Assembly: GCA_018993265.1 (NCBI GenBank)
Contig: JAGKSW010000100.1
Span: 1 to 64,000 of the forward strand
Reading direction: 5' to 3'
Origin: Nostoc sp. TH1S01
GTDB lineage: Bacteria > Cyanobacteriota > Cyanobacteriia > Cyanobacteriales > Nostocaceae
DNA length: 64,000 nucleotides
The translations under genes were made by a program, and so were the position numbers. The first letter of the stretch is position 1, and every line of letters begins with the position of its first letter. Positions 18,362 through 26,636 of the stretch are shown here, piece after piece. Under the pieces are notes generated by a model. The model was not told where the DNA came from, searched no databases, and saw only the letters and a list, made by a program, of their open reading frames with translations.

Positions 18362-18727
18362 ATGCAGAAGATTTTGATTGTTGAAGATGAGACGCGGATT
18401 GCCATATTCATAGAGAAAGGCTTGCAGCGGAATGGGTTTAATACTGCGATCGCTAATAATGGCGAACAAGCTTTACAAATGTTAACTACAACTAAATTTG
18501 ACTTGTTGTTATTAGATATTAATTTACCTGTTAAAGATGGTTTAACAGTCATATCGGAACTGCGCGAACATAATTTGCTCATTCCTACAATTATAGTTAG
18601 CGCGAATCATGAAATTCTCAAACAAATACCTCAATCAGGAAATAAAGCTGTTCCTTACATCAGTAAACCATTTCGATTTACTGAGTTGTTAGACAGCGTG
18701 CGCGCTCATTTATCACCAACTAATTAA
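18362..18727 (+). CDS. Stand-alone response-regulator receiver
   Basis: Single receiver domain (121 aa) with no output domain. The acidic pair in LIVEDE, phospho-acceptor Asp in LLLLDINLP, conserved switch Ser (VSAN) and Lys in SKPFR are all present. The ATG at 18362 has AGGAG at 18352-18356; an upstream TTG would add nine unsupported residues. Its opening, EDETRIAIFIEKGLQRNGF, closely resembles that of the OmpR-type regulator at 22.6-23.3 kb (EDEPRIAAFIEKGLRSHGF), so it is likely a shortened paralogue that could receive phosphate from the same kinase. It overlaps the convergent porin gene by 4 bp. Confidence 0.85.
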   Translation: MQKILIVEDETRIAIFIEKGLQRNGFNTAIANNGEQALQMLTTTKFDLLLLDINLPVKDGLTVISELREHNLLIPTIIVSANHEILKQIPQSGNKAVPYISKPFRFTELLDSVRAHLSPTN

Positions 18728-20298
18728 AATTCTAAGCTGGTGCGAATAGTCCCGACCAAAAGGCTATCGTTATTCGCGTTATGTTCAGGGTTAGTAATTA
18801 AAAATATTCCTGGAGTAATCGAAATATTTTCTGACACCTGAAACCGATAAAAACCTTCTATATGTAAAGAAGTATCTCTATCAGCTACTAAACTACTACT
18901 GATAACTTTTGGTGGCATTCCCACAACTAAACCGGCTAAATTACCCTCACTACCTAAATCAGGAAAGGCTAAACTAATGGCATAATTTAAAATTTCGGCA
19001 TCATCATTTGTGACTGGTGACTCTGCTTGTGTATAGCCAACCCAACCAGAAACAATAAATTTAGAATTAATTCGCCAGCTAGTTTCTAAACCAAAGGAAT
19101 TTGCTGTAGTCGAAACATTACCAAAAGGGCTACGTGCTGTTAAACTACCTGTGCTACCTGTCAAATTTACATCGCTGTCTCCACCGCCTGCATAGTAAGT
19201 ATGAATATAGGTAAAAGCAATGCCTAAATTGTTAGTTGGTTGATAAGTTAAATTTCCTAGTGCTGCAAAGTTACCATTAAATAAACCGTTCTTTTCTGTT
19301 GGTAAAGCCGCATTATTAGTTAGGTAAGCAAAGCCAAGATTAGTATTATTATTTATTTGATAATTTAGTCCTAATCCTGTGCCATCCATGCTGCGAACAA
19401 TCGGATTATATCTACCAAAACGGGAAACTGCACCACTATCGCTACTGGCTAAAGGATTGATTGGTTCAGCAATATCATTTAATTCCATTTCAGTCACAGC
19501 AAGTGTAGTTTTGATTTTGTCTCCAATAGGAAATGAATAATATACTTCATCTAAACCAATGTTATTATTTGTATCTTCATCAAAGCCTAAACGCGTCATT
19601 GCTGTTCCGGTAATGCTTTCATCAAATTCAGGAATATTACCCGATTCTAAGCGGATGTTTAATTCATCTTGATCAGTAAAACTAGTCAGAAAATTTAACC
19701 GTACACGTTGAGCCAATGTAATATTTGTATTTAAGTCGGGATTGTTATTAGAATTATTATCACTATCGGCAATCGTTTTACCAACAATGCCAGCCGCACC
19801 TATAATTACTTCAGCTTCTAGTTTTGTTGTAGGTGAAAACTGGTTTGCAGCCAACTCCGAGGTTTGAATTTCTAAAATATCTACCCGATTGCGGATTGTG
19901 GCTAATTCTGAAGCAAATTCTATTTGCAGTTTTTGAATTAAATCTAAGTCTGTTGTAGTTATAAGAGTATCTTTTGTTGTTATAATTAGTTCTTGAATTC
20001 TTGCTAAACAAGTATTTAAACCTGCTGCAAACTCATAACGTGATATGGCGCGATTGCCACGATATGCCCCATTAGGATAACCAGCAATACAACCGTATCT
20101 TTCTACTAAAGATTGTAGAGCTTGAAATGCCCAATCTGTAGGTTGAATATCAGAAAGTTGAGAAACTGAAGTTAACTGTGCCAATTCTGCTTGAGGTGCC
20201 ATTGGCTGATTTTCAAAGGCAAAACTTGGTGAAACAATTGGGAATGTAGTGAATATTAAACTTGATGAGGAAATGATTTTTTTACACAAATTAGACAT
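18724..20298 (-). CDS. SLH/OprB-type outer-membrane porin (iron-uptake porin family)
   Basis: Cyanobacterial outer-membrane porin (524 aa from the ATG at 20298; a TTG at 20322 is less likely). Order: signal peptide ending near SFAF, an SLH domain (DIQPTDWAFQALQSLVERY, then ISRYEFAAGLNTCL), a coiled coil, and a long OprB-like beta-barrel rich in alternating hydrophobic strands ending in an aromatic residue (SLEF). The SLH domain binds pectic/peptidoglycan polymers and the barrel passes inorganic ions or small solutes. A 28-bp palindrome sharing the regulator motif lies about 70 bp upstream. The PepSY-like lipoprotein and the two-component genes precede it on the same strand. Confidence 0.9.
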   Translation of the reverse strand: MSNLCKKIISSSSLIFTTFPIVSPSFAFENQPMAPQAELAQLTSVSQLSDIQPTDWAFQALQSLVERYGCIAGYPNGAYRGNRAISRYEFAAGLNTCLARIQELIITTKDTLITTTDLDLIQKLQIEFASELATIRNRVDILEIQTSELAANQFSPTTKLEAEVIIGAAGIVGKTIADSDNNSNNNPDLNTNITLAQRVRLNFLTSFTDQDELNIRLESGNIPEFDESITGTAMTRLGFDEDTNNNIGLDEVYYSFPIGDKIKTTLAVTEMELNDIAEPINPLASSDSGAVSRFGRYNPIVRSMDGTGLGLNYQINNNTNLGFAYLTNNAALPTEKNGLFNGNFAALGNLTYQPTNNLGIAFTYIHTYYAGGGDSDVNLTGSTGSLTARSPFGNVSTTANSFGLETSWRINSKFIVSGWVGYTQAESPVTNDDAEILNYAISLAFPDLGSEGNLAGLVVGMPPKVISSSLVADRDTSLHIEGFYRFQVSENISITPGIFLITNPEHNANNDSLLVGTIRTSLEF

Positions 20299-20367
20299 TG
20301 GAAAGCAAGATTTAATTGTCAATATCTTGAGTTAACTATATCTTAATTTAAACTTAAATTGACTTAA

Positions 20368-20395
20368 TAAAGTATGAGAAATTTCTCATACTTTA
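20368..20395. promoter_or_regulatory. 28-bp perfect palindrome with ATGAGAAATTTCTCAT core
   Basis: A perfect 28-bp palindrome centred on ATGAGAAATTTCTCAT, 4 bp beyond the lipoprotein stop and about 70 bp before the porin start. The identical 16-bp core occurs at 22615-22630. It may act as operator, terminator, or both. Confidence 0.7.
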
Positions 20396-20399
20396 AAAC

Positions 20400-20852
20400 T
20401 TAATCTTCATACAAGTCTACTTGTGTATTTCCATTCACATCAAAATATAGCTCGTATTCCATCTCACCATCAGTGATATCTACTTCATAAAAATTGCCTT
20501 TAGGCGTGATTTCAATTTCATATTTGGTAATTTTAAATGTAGGATATTCTTGGCGAATGCGTTTTAAGACAATCTCAGGAAATTCTTTTTCTGTGACATA
20601 GTATTCCGTTTCTAACCATTCACCTGAATCAGAAAACTCAGCTTCGTATTTGATATTATTTTGAATAAAAGTAGCTTCATAACCATAGTAATTTTTTTGC
20701 CAAAGGCGCGGAATGTCAGAATACTCATTTTTGAATGCAGCGTCTACAATAGCAGGCACATTTAGAGATTTTTGTGAACTATTACAAGCAGCGAGCGCAA
20801 AAATTAGCACAGCTTTAACAGTACCAGCTATAATCTTGTGTAGAGGCATCAT
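20400..20852 (-). CDS. PepSY-like lipoprotein
   Basis: Predicted exported lipoprotein (150 aa): a hydrophobic signal ends in the lipobox FALAAC with the lipidated Cys near residue 23. The mature part carries two PepSY-like/BLIP-like repeats, recognised by the alternation of Y-x-A-x-F/Y strands with acidic helices (KYEAEFSDSGEWLETEYYV; FYEVDITDGEMEYELYFDVNG). Such proteins often sit beside two-component systems as periplasmic sensors or inhibitors. It lies 60 bp downstream of the histidine kinase on the same strand and may modulate it; this role is inference. Confidence 0.72.
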   Translation of the reverse strand: MMPLHKIIAGTVKAVLIFALAACNSSQKSLNVPAIVDAAFKNEYSDIPRLWQKNYYGYEATFIQNNIKYEAEFSDSGEWLETEYYVTEKEFPEIVLKRIRQEYPTFKITKYEIEITPKGNFYEVDITDGEMEYELYFDVNGNTQVDLYED

Positions 20853-20912
20853 ATAATTTGAGTTTTACTTATTACCTTTAGATAATTTTATTTTTACTTT
20901 ATCAATAATCTT

Positions 20913-22463
20913 TTAATTATTACTCTCTTGAGGTGGTTCTAAAGGTAATGTAATTGTGAATGTGGCTCCTGCTCCTAGTTGACTTTCGAGAGTCACTTCT
21001 CCACCGTGAGCCTCTACAATAGCTTGAACTATAGATAATCCTAACCCGGCTCCTTCAGAACGACGGCGACTGTTTGCAGCACGCGCAAAACGTTCAAAAA
21101 TTCTTTTTTGGTCGGCTTTTGCAATACCCTCGCCAGTGTCGCTTACCCAAAAGTAAACTTTATTTTTATGAATAGCTGAACCCAGGGTGATGGTATCGGT
21201 AGTTTTTGTATGTTGAGTAGCGTTTTGGACTAAATTCATCACAGCCTGTGTCAAACGCTGGCGATCTGCAACAATTCTACCTTTAGCAGTGGCTCTTAGT
21301 TGCCAGTTGCGATCGCCTAAAGCTTGCACTTTGACAAATAATTCTTCGATTAAAATATAAATATCAACTGTTTCTAAATATAAAAAATTAGGATGTTCCG
21401 CCTTTGTCAGTAAACTTAAGTCATTTACAAATCGGTTCATACGTTCTAATTCATCTATTACTAATGCTAGAGTTTCTTGTATTTCTAGTGGATCATAACC
21501 CATCAACTCTAAATGTCCACGAATAATTGTAATCGGCGTGCGTAATTCATGACCAGCATCATTAATAAAATTGCGCTGGCTAATAAAAGCAGCTTGTAAT
21601 CTATCCATCATTTCATTAAAAGTAGCTGTTAATTCTGCAAGTTCTCCCTCACCAATTATTGAAAGACGTTGATTTAAATCTGACTCGCTAATATTACGCG
21701 CAGTTTGAGTTAAAAAGCGTAAAGGGGCAAGAATTCTTCCTGACGCAAACCAAGCTAAAACTAAAGCTAATAATATAATTCCCGCACTTACAGGGATAAT
21801 CACTCTAATAGCTTCTCCTACCTCGCCGTGTTCGCCAGCAGTAGTGTGTGCAATGACAAATACTCCGATAACTTCATTATTAATTTTGACAGGTTGAGCA
21901 AGATAAATAATATTACCAACGCTGCTACTAGGGATTATCTTTTCCCCTTCTTCTGGTTGAGTTAATGTTGCCCAATATCGAATTAGTTTGGAGTCTCTAC
22001 TCAGTTCTTTTGGTCTACCTCTAGGACTAGATTTATAAAACGTTCCTTCTGTTAAGGCAATTAAAAACGTGTCATCTTCAGGAATTTGATTTACCAAGAA
22101 AGCATCAAAAAAATCTTTTAACTCATTTAAAGTTTTTGGAGGTTTAATTAAGCGATTATCCGCCTCTCTTAAGAGATTAATTTTCTCTTCCGCTTCGCCA
22201 TTTTCTAGATAATCAAATAATTGAGGTTTACCGTTAACTAATTCTAAAAATATTTCCATTTTTTCGTTAATTTCTTTATGAACGCGTCTATTAACTTGTG
22301 CATACAAGAAATAACGAAATACTGGCACAAAAAAGATAAATATAAAACATAAAATTAGGAAGTACCAAAAAAGTATTTGAGTACGTGTCGCCCAAAACAA
22401 ACCTTTAATATACTTGAAGCAGCTTTTTTTAACTTCTTGTTGATGATTGGGAATTTTTCTCAT
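20913..22463 (-). CDS. Membrane sensor histidine kinase
   Basis: Class I sensor kinase (about 516 aa). An N-terminal TM helix (about residues 25-50) and a second one (about 225-245) flank a periplasmic sensor of about 170 residues. HAMP (about 245-295), the HisKA H-box NDAGHELRTPITI and HATPase_c with N, G1 (DTGEGI) and G2 (GAGLGLSIV) motifs follow. The ATG at 22463 is preferred to the TTG two codons earlier. It lies downstream of the response-regulator gene on the same strand, the cognate order. The palindrome ATGAGAAATTTCTCAT lies 150 bp upstream. The signal is unknown; the porin and lipoprotein neighbours suggest a periplasmic solute or metal. Confidence 0.93.
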   Translation of the reverse strand: MRKIPNHQQEVKKSCFKYIKGLFWATRTQILFWYFLILCFIFIFFVPVFRYFLYAQVNRRVHKEINEKMEIFLELVNGKPQLFDYLENGEAEEKINLLREADNRLIKPPKTLNELKDFFDAFLVNQIPEDDTFLIALTEGTFYKSSPRGRPKELSRDSKLIRYWATLTQPEEGEKIIPSSSVGNIIYLAQPVKINNEVIGVFVIAHTTAGEHGEVGEAIRVIIPVSAGIILLALVLAWFASGRILAPLRFLTQTARNISESDLNQRLSIIGEGELAELTATFNEMMDRLQAAFISQRNFINDAGHELRTPITIIRGHLELMGYDPLEIQETLALVIDELERMNRFVNDLSLLTKAEHPNFLYLETVDIYILIEELFVKVQALGDRNWQLRATAKGRIVADRQRLTQAVMNLVQNATQHTKTTDTITLGSAIHKNKVYFWVSDTGEGIAKADQKRIFERFARAANSRRRSEGAGLGLSIVQAIVEAHGGEVTLESQLGAGATFTITLPLEPPQESNN

Positions 22464-22614
22464 TGTCAAACAACAATGCGACAGATAAACTACTCATTGA
22501 AACGCTATCTGTCGCATTTTAATTAATATTAATTAACCTCAGATGAAACTTCTAGGCCTATAAGTTACATCTTGATTATTTTATTGAGTATACGATAATG
22601 AAGATAAAAGTTTG

Positions 22615-22630
22615 ATGAGAAATTTCTCAT
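22615..22630. promoter_or_regulatory. Perfect 16-bp palindrome ATGAGAAATTTCTCAT
   Basis: Overlaps the stop codon of the response-regulator gene (22627-22629) and lies upstream of the histidine kinase. It equals the core of the palindrome before the porin. Likely an autoregulatory operator that splits the regulator and kinase into separately adjustable units. Confidence 0.6.
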
Positions 22631-23295
22631 GTTCGCAGACGATAACCCATACCTCGGACAGTTTCAATCAGGTGGTTGCCTAGTTTTTTACGCAAGTATC
22701 CTACATAAACATCGACAATATTAGAACCTGGGTCATAATCGTAACCCCATACCCTATCTAACAATTGCTCACGGCTCAAAACTTGTCCGGGATGGCGAAA
22801 AAAGGTTTCTGCGAGAGTGAATTCCCGTGCAGGTAATTCTAGAGTTTTGTTACCCACTTTTACTTTACGCGATCGCAAATCTAAAACTACATTTCCCACC
22901 TTCAACACCATCTCATCATTAGCTTGGCTACTAAAACTATTACGTAATCGCGCTTTTACCCGTACTAGTAATTCTTCAAATCGAAAAGGCTTAGTAATAT
23001 AGTCATCAGCACCCGCTTCAAAGCCTGCAACTTTATCTTGAATATCATCACGCGCAGTCAAAATAATTATAGGAAAGTTCTCCCCTTGTCCCCGTATTTC
23101 TTCTAAAACATCTAAGCCATCCTTACCCGGTAGCCCTAAATCTAAAATCATCAAGTCAAAAGAACTACCTAACGCCATTTCTGTAGCTGAATGTGCATCA
23201 ACCGCCACAGACGTTGTAAAACCGTGAGAACGCAATCCTTTCTCAATAAAAGCCGCAATTCTGGGTTCATCCTCCGCAATAAGAATTCGATTCAT
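22627..23295 (-). CDS. OmpR/PhoB-type response regulator
   Basis: Two-domain DNA-binding regulator (222 aa from the ATG at 23295; a GTG three codons earlier is possible). The receiver has EDE, phospho-acceptor Asp in LMILDLGLPGKDG and Lys in TKPFRFEE. The winged-helix domain (about residues 125-222) has LPAREFTLAETFFRHPGQVL and the recognition region GSNIVDVYVGYLRKKLG, ending RGMGYRLRT. Partner of the downstream kinase. The preferred ATG has GGTG about 8 bp upstream. Probable user of the ATGAGA-N4-TCTCAT sites. Confidence 0.93.
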   Translation of the reverse strand: MNRILIAEDEPRIAAFIEKGLRSHGFTTSVAVDAHSATEMALGSSFDLMILDLGLPGKDGLDVLEEIRGQGENFPIIILTARDDIQDKVAGFEAGADDYITKPFRFEELLVRVKARLRNSFSSQANDEMVLKVGNVVLDLRSRKVKVGNKTLELPAREFTLAETFFRHPGQVLSREQLLDRVWGYDYDPGSNIVDVYVGYLRKKLGNHLIETVRGMGYRLRT

Positions 23296-23304
23296 CTGAT
23301 GCAC

Positions 23305-23370
23305 CTATTTTTTGGGTTCTAAAGGTAAGACAACCGTAAATGTACCACCTGTTCCCAATGGTATTGTTTG
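23305..23370 (-). pseudogene. 3' remnant of a sensor histidine kinase gene
   Basis: The last 21 codons before a TAG (23305-23307) read QTIPLGTGGTFTVVLPLEP plus KK, which is the standard C-terminus of HATPase domains (compare GAGATFTITLPLEPP of the kinase at 20.9 kb). No continuing kinase frame is visible upstream, where the GrpB-like gene begins on the other strand. It lies 10 bp before the response regulator, so a second kinase gene once preceded it. Confidence 0.72.
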
Positions 23371-23435
23371 GTAAACATTGCTGAATTTCCTATTCTCTTA
23401 GAAAATACTCTGTATTCTGAGCTTTTCAAATAGCT

Positions 23436-23954
23436 ATGAAGGTAGAAGTTGTACCCCATAATCCTAACTGGCGTAGTCAATTTGAAAATGAATCCAAGCA
23501 GATTGCTCTGGCGTTTGGCGAGAATGTGGTTACTATTCATCATATTGGGAGTACATCAATTCCCAACATCTATGCCAAACCAATTATTGATTTTTTGATT
23601 GAAGTCAAAGATATCGCCAAGGTAGATGAGCAAAGTTCAGCGATGGAAGCATTAGGCTATGAAGTCATGGGTGAGTTTGGTATCCCAGGCCGCCGCTACT
23701 TTCGCAAAGAAAAGGACGATATCAGAACACATAACGTTCACACCTTTGAGGTGAATTCACCAGAAATAATCAGACATTTGGCATTTCGAGACTACATGAT
23801 TGCTCATCCTGAAGCAGCACAAAAATATAGTGAATTGAAGCGTCAATTAGCCAAGCAGTATCCAAATGATATCAACGGATATATGGATGGCAAAGATAGC
23901 TTCATCAAAGAGATGGAAAAAACAGCTTTGGTATGGCAACAAGAGCAGAAATAG
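23436..23954 (+). CDS. GrpB/UPF0157 family protein (nucleotidyltransferase-like)
   Basis: Soluble protein (172 aa) of the GrpB family, related to nucleotidyltransferase folds; cellular role poorly known. Landmarks are VVPHNPNWRSQFENE near the N-terminus, HHIGSTSIPNIYAKPIIDFLIEV (about residues 36-58, with the GST and the Asp of the putative active site) and FRDYMIAHPEAAQKYSELK. Full length for the family. It sits divergently next to the kinase remnant and may have landed there in the rearrangement that removed that gene. Confidence 0.88.
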   Translation: MKVEVVPHNPNWRSQFENESKQIALAFGENVVTIHHIGSTSIPNIYAKPIIDFLIEVKDIAKVDEQSSAMEALGYEVMGEFGIPGRRYFRKEKDDIRTHNVHTFEVNSPEIIRHLAFRDYMIAHPEAAQKYSELKRQLAKQYPNDINGYMDGKDSFIKEMEKTALVWQQEQK

Positions 23955-24049
23955 GTAAAATATAGCTTTCTCTCTGAAATAGAGATCGCTGCATTTTACA
24001 TTAGTAGTAATTTTAAATCTTAGCCACAAAATAGACTGTTCTGTTTTTA

Positions 24050-25042
24050 TCACTTACCAACTTTAGGCTCAAATATTAAATAAGTGCCTCCCAAACCTTC
24101 TACAATTGTGCGTGTGTTAGCCTCCAACATTTTTTGATAACTATTAGCATCACTATTGGCATCTCCAAGACCATCTGTGTAAAGTTCTCGTTCCGAAACT
24201 GTAACTTCTGCTGCTTGTGCTACCGATTGAATTAACTTCTTATTAATATTTTTCTCAGCAAAAATAGTTGGTACTTTAGCCCGTTGAATATCTTGAACTA
24301 AATTGTTCAACTGCCTATCTGTTGGTTGATTTTCGGGATTAATACCGGCTAACACCCCGACTAAAGACATACTATAAGCTTTGGCATAATAAGCCAGCGC
24401 ATTGTGACTTATCACTAATTCACGTTTATCACGAGGAATACTTGCAATTCTGGTTTTGATCCAACTATCTAACTGAGTTAACTCACTTTTAATTTGTTTA
24501 GTATTACGATTATAAATTTCCGCATTATCAGGCTCTAATTTCTTCAGATTATTGCTAATGACCTCAACCATTTTGATGCCATTTTTAGGATTATGCCAAA
24601 TATGGGGGTCTATAACTCTTGTGCCATCTTCAATAAATCTTTGTGGTTTCGGCACTGCTAACTGACTCACAGCTATTTTTGGTGCAGTATTACTAGTAGA
24701 CTTAATAATTTTGATCAAGCCTGGTTCAAAATTGTAGCCATTATAAAAAATCAGATTAGCTTGGTCAAGAGTTTCTCGATCTGCTGCTTTTGGTTGATAG
24801 TTATGGGGGTCTGTACCTGGAGGAATTAAACAGGCGAGGTTAACTGTATTTTCAGCAACTTGTTTAATTAAGTCACACAATACACTTGTTGTAGCCACAA
24901 CTTTCGGAATACTTTCGTCTACTGTTGTAGTTTGAGTAAATGAAGTATTAGTGGCTTGTCTTGCACAACCAAAAAGCCCAATCAAAAAAGTAATGCAAGC
25001 AGACAGCCTTACCAAATTATTAAATAGCAATTTATTTAGCAT
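24050..25042 (-). CDS. Metal ABC transporter substrate-binding lipoprotein (ZnuA/MntC family)
   Basis: Cluster A-I metal-binding lipoprotein (about 330 aa). A signal peptide ends in the lipobox LFGC. Expected ligands are visible: His in DPHNYQP, His in DPHIWHNPK, His in ISHNALAYYAKAY and Asp in TDGLGD, as for Zn2+ or Mn2+ binding. The His-rich loop of many ZnuA proteins is absent, which makes MntC-like specificity possible. The ATG at 25042 is preferred over a TTG two codons upstream. No ATPase or permease partner is in the window, so it is an orphan that must share a transporter encoded elsewhere. Confidence 0.88.
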   Translation of the reverse strand: MLNKLLFNNLVRLSACITFLIGLFGCARQATNTSFTQTTTVDESIPKVVATTSVLCDLIKQVAENTVNLACLIPPGTDPHNYQPKAADRETLDQANLIFYNGYNFEPGLIKIIKSTSNTAPKIAVSQLAVPKPQRFIEDGTRVIDPHIWHNPKNGIKMVEVISNNLKKLEPDNAEIYNRNTKQIKSELTQLDSWIKTRIASIPRDKRELVISHNALAYYAKAYSMSLVGVLAGINPENQPTDRQLNNLVQDIQRAKVPTIFAEKNINKKLIQSVAQAAEVTVSERELYTDGLGDANSDANSYQKMLEANTRTIVEGLGGTYLIFEPKVGK

Positions 25043-25139
25043 AATCAACTGCTAGTAGCTTTCCTGAATAAATTTAACAATAGTCATTATTATTAAATAA
25101 CAGTGAAATGTGAAATATTCAGGATTCTCAATTACAACA

Positions 25140-25170
25140 AAGTCCCTTCTACATGCCTGTAAAGGGACTT
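25140..25170. terminator. Hairpin between small ORF and ZnuA-like gene
   Basis: AAGTCCCTT and AAGGGACTT form a 9-bp stem with a 13-nt loop. On the + strand it is followed by a T-rich stretch; on the - strand it would lie at the end of the WD40/small-ORF transcript. Direction is uncertain. Confidence 0.5.
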
Positions 25171-25227
25171 GGCATTATTTTTAGTTCAGTTCAACTTTTC
25201 GATAGATATAGCTTGAGAATTTAGCAT

Positions 25228-25359
25228 TTAGCTATTATGAAGCGGCTTGCTTTGTGAATAATTTCTTGTTTTCAGCCACTTTTGCCGTTCTTTATGGCTC
25301 ATTTCAGTTTTATAACCAACTCTAACCTGATTATGAGTCAATTCTTTGTGAGTCTCCAT
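25228..25359 (-). CDS. Small hypothetical protein, 43 aa
   Basis: A 43-codon ATG ORF starts 14 bp after the stop of the WD40 gene on the same strand and ends just before a hairpin. The product is basic and polar, with a Lys/Arg/His-rich centre (KTEMSHKERQKWLKTRNY). Composition looks protein-like but no family was recognised and there is no clear ribosome site. It could be a small accessory product of the WD40 transcript, or chance. Confidence 0.35.
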   Translation of the reverse strand: METHKELTHNQVRVGYKTEMSHKERQKWLKTRNYSQSKPLHNS

Positions 25360-25373
25360 ATATGTTTGTGTGC

Positions 25374-26417
25374 CTAGTCAGAAACTTCAGTTGACCAAAT
25401 AATTAATTCGCCTTGTTCACCACCGGCGGCGAGAAACTTGCCTTGAGGATGCCAAGCTAAGGTAGAAAATCCGGCACTAACACCTGTCAGAATTTGAGAT
25501 ACTTGCGAAGCTTCAGGCCACAGACATAATAAACCATCAGCGCCGGCAGAGGCTAAGAGAAAGCTTTGGGGTGCAAATGCGATCGCATTAATCACATCTA
25601 CATGATTAGTTAAAACTCGCGCTTCCCAACCCAAAGATTCATCCTCTAATTTTTCCCAAACTACAATTCCATCAAAACTAGAAGTAGCCAGTATTGGCGC
25701 ACTTAATTGGGTAGTAGCTTCTGACCACGCCAACTGCCGAATTTTACCCGGAAAGCCACGCATAATCCAAGGGTCGGGGTTTTCCCATTCCAATACTGTA
25801 ACGCTGCGATCCATATTACCCGAAGCCAAATATTTGCTATCTGGCGACCAACCCATAGCCACACTTACAGTCGGCATACTGAGAATATATGGTTCCTCAT
25901 CCCAGTTTTGATTCTGCCAAATTTTGACTCCTTGATAACCGCTAATTGCTAGGTACTGTCCATCGCTTCGCCAATCTATACCTAAAACGGAGGAGTTATC
26001 AAAATTCAAGGTGACGACTATCTCGCGCTGATCTGCATCCCAGACTTGCACGTAACGTCCCAAACTAAAAGCTAGTTGGTTACTAGTATGATTCCAAGCG
26101 AGCTTATCCACCCAAGCGGGTGCATTTTCTAAAGTAGCGATGAGTTCATTTTCTTGCCAGATTTTTACTATTCCATTCTGTCCGCCAACCGCTAAAAATT
26201 TGCCATCAGCCGAAAAAGCAACACAGTCTACTGATTTACCGCTACCACTTTGTAACTCTATTACATTGCCATCATTCCATAGCACCACCTCTCCAGCCGC
26301 AGATGTAGCAGCAAGAATTTCACCTTGGCTAGACCAAGCCAATGCTGTGACATAATCCGAAAGCATCCCGGAATCATATATGGCAAATTCTTGGGATTGG
26401 TTAGTTGTCAAGTTCAT
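25374..26417 (-). CDS. WD40 repeat protein
   Basis: Beta-propeller protein (347 aa) of about seven WD40 blades covering the whole length, with no signal peptide or catalytic domain. Typical blade ends such as VVLWND, VKIWQEN, VQVWDAD, VKIWQNQ and LCLWPEA are visible. Probably a cytoplasmic scaffold for protein-protein contacts; partners are unknown. The ATG at 26417 is the only reasonable start. A 43-codon ORF lies 14 bp downstream. Confidence 0.9.
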   Translation of the reverse strand: MNLTTNQSQEFAIYDSGMLSDYVTALAWSSQGEILAATSAAGEVVLWNDGNVIELQSGSGKSVDCVAFSADGKFLAVGGQNGIVKIWQENELIATLENAPAWVDKLAWNHTSNQLAFSLGRYVQVWDADQREIVVTLNFDNSSVLGIDWRSDGQYLAISGYQGVKIWQNQNWDEEPYILSMPTVSVAMGWSPDSKYLASGNMDRSVTVLEWENPDPWIMRGFPGKIRQLAWSEATTQLSAPILATSSFDGIVVWEKLEDESLGWEARVLTNHVDVINAIAFAPQSFLLASAGADGLLCLWPEASQVSQILTGVSAGFSTLAWHPQGKFLAAGGEQGELIIWSTEVSD

Positions 26418-26636
26418 ATCTGGGTATCAACGCTGAAGTTTTAAATAACCTAAGTTGGGAGGACAGGTAGTTAGCTGAAAATAACCTCAAATTCAGCACC
26501 TATCATAATGTTTAGTTTAGATGCTTGCTGCTATTTTTTAGTTTTGCCGAACTCACGACGTTAAACTATGAATAGTTTTAGCCCAGATGGACAAGAATTC
26601 TCAGGCTAGACTAGGGAAAGCTACAACAAATCGGTA

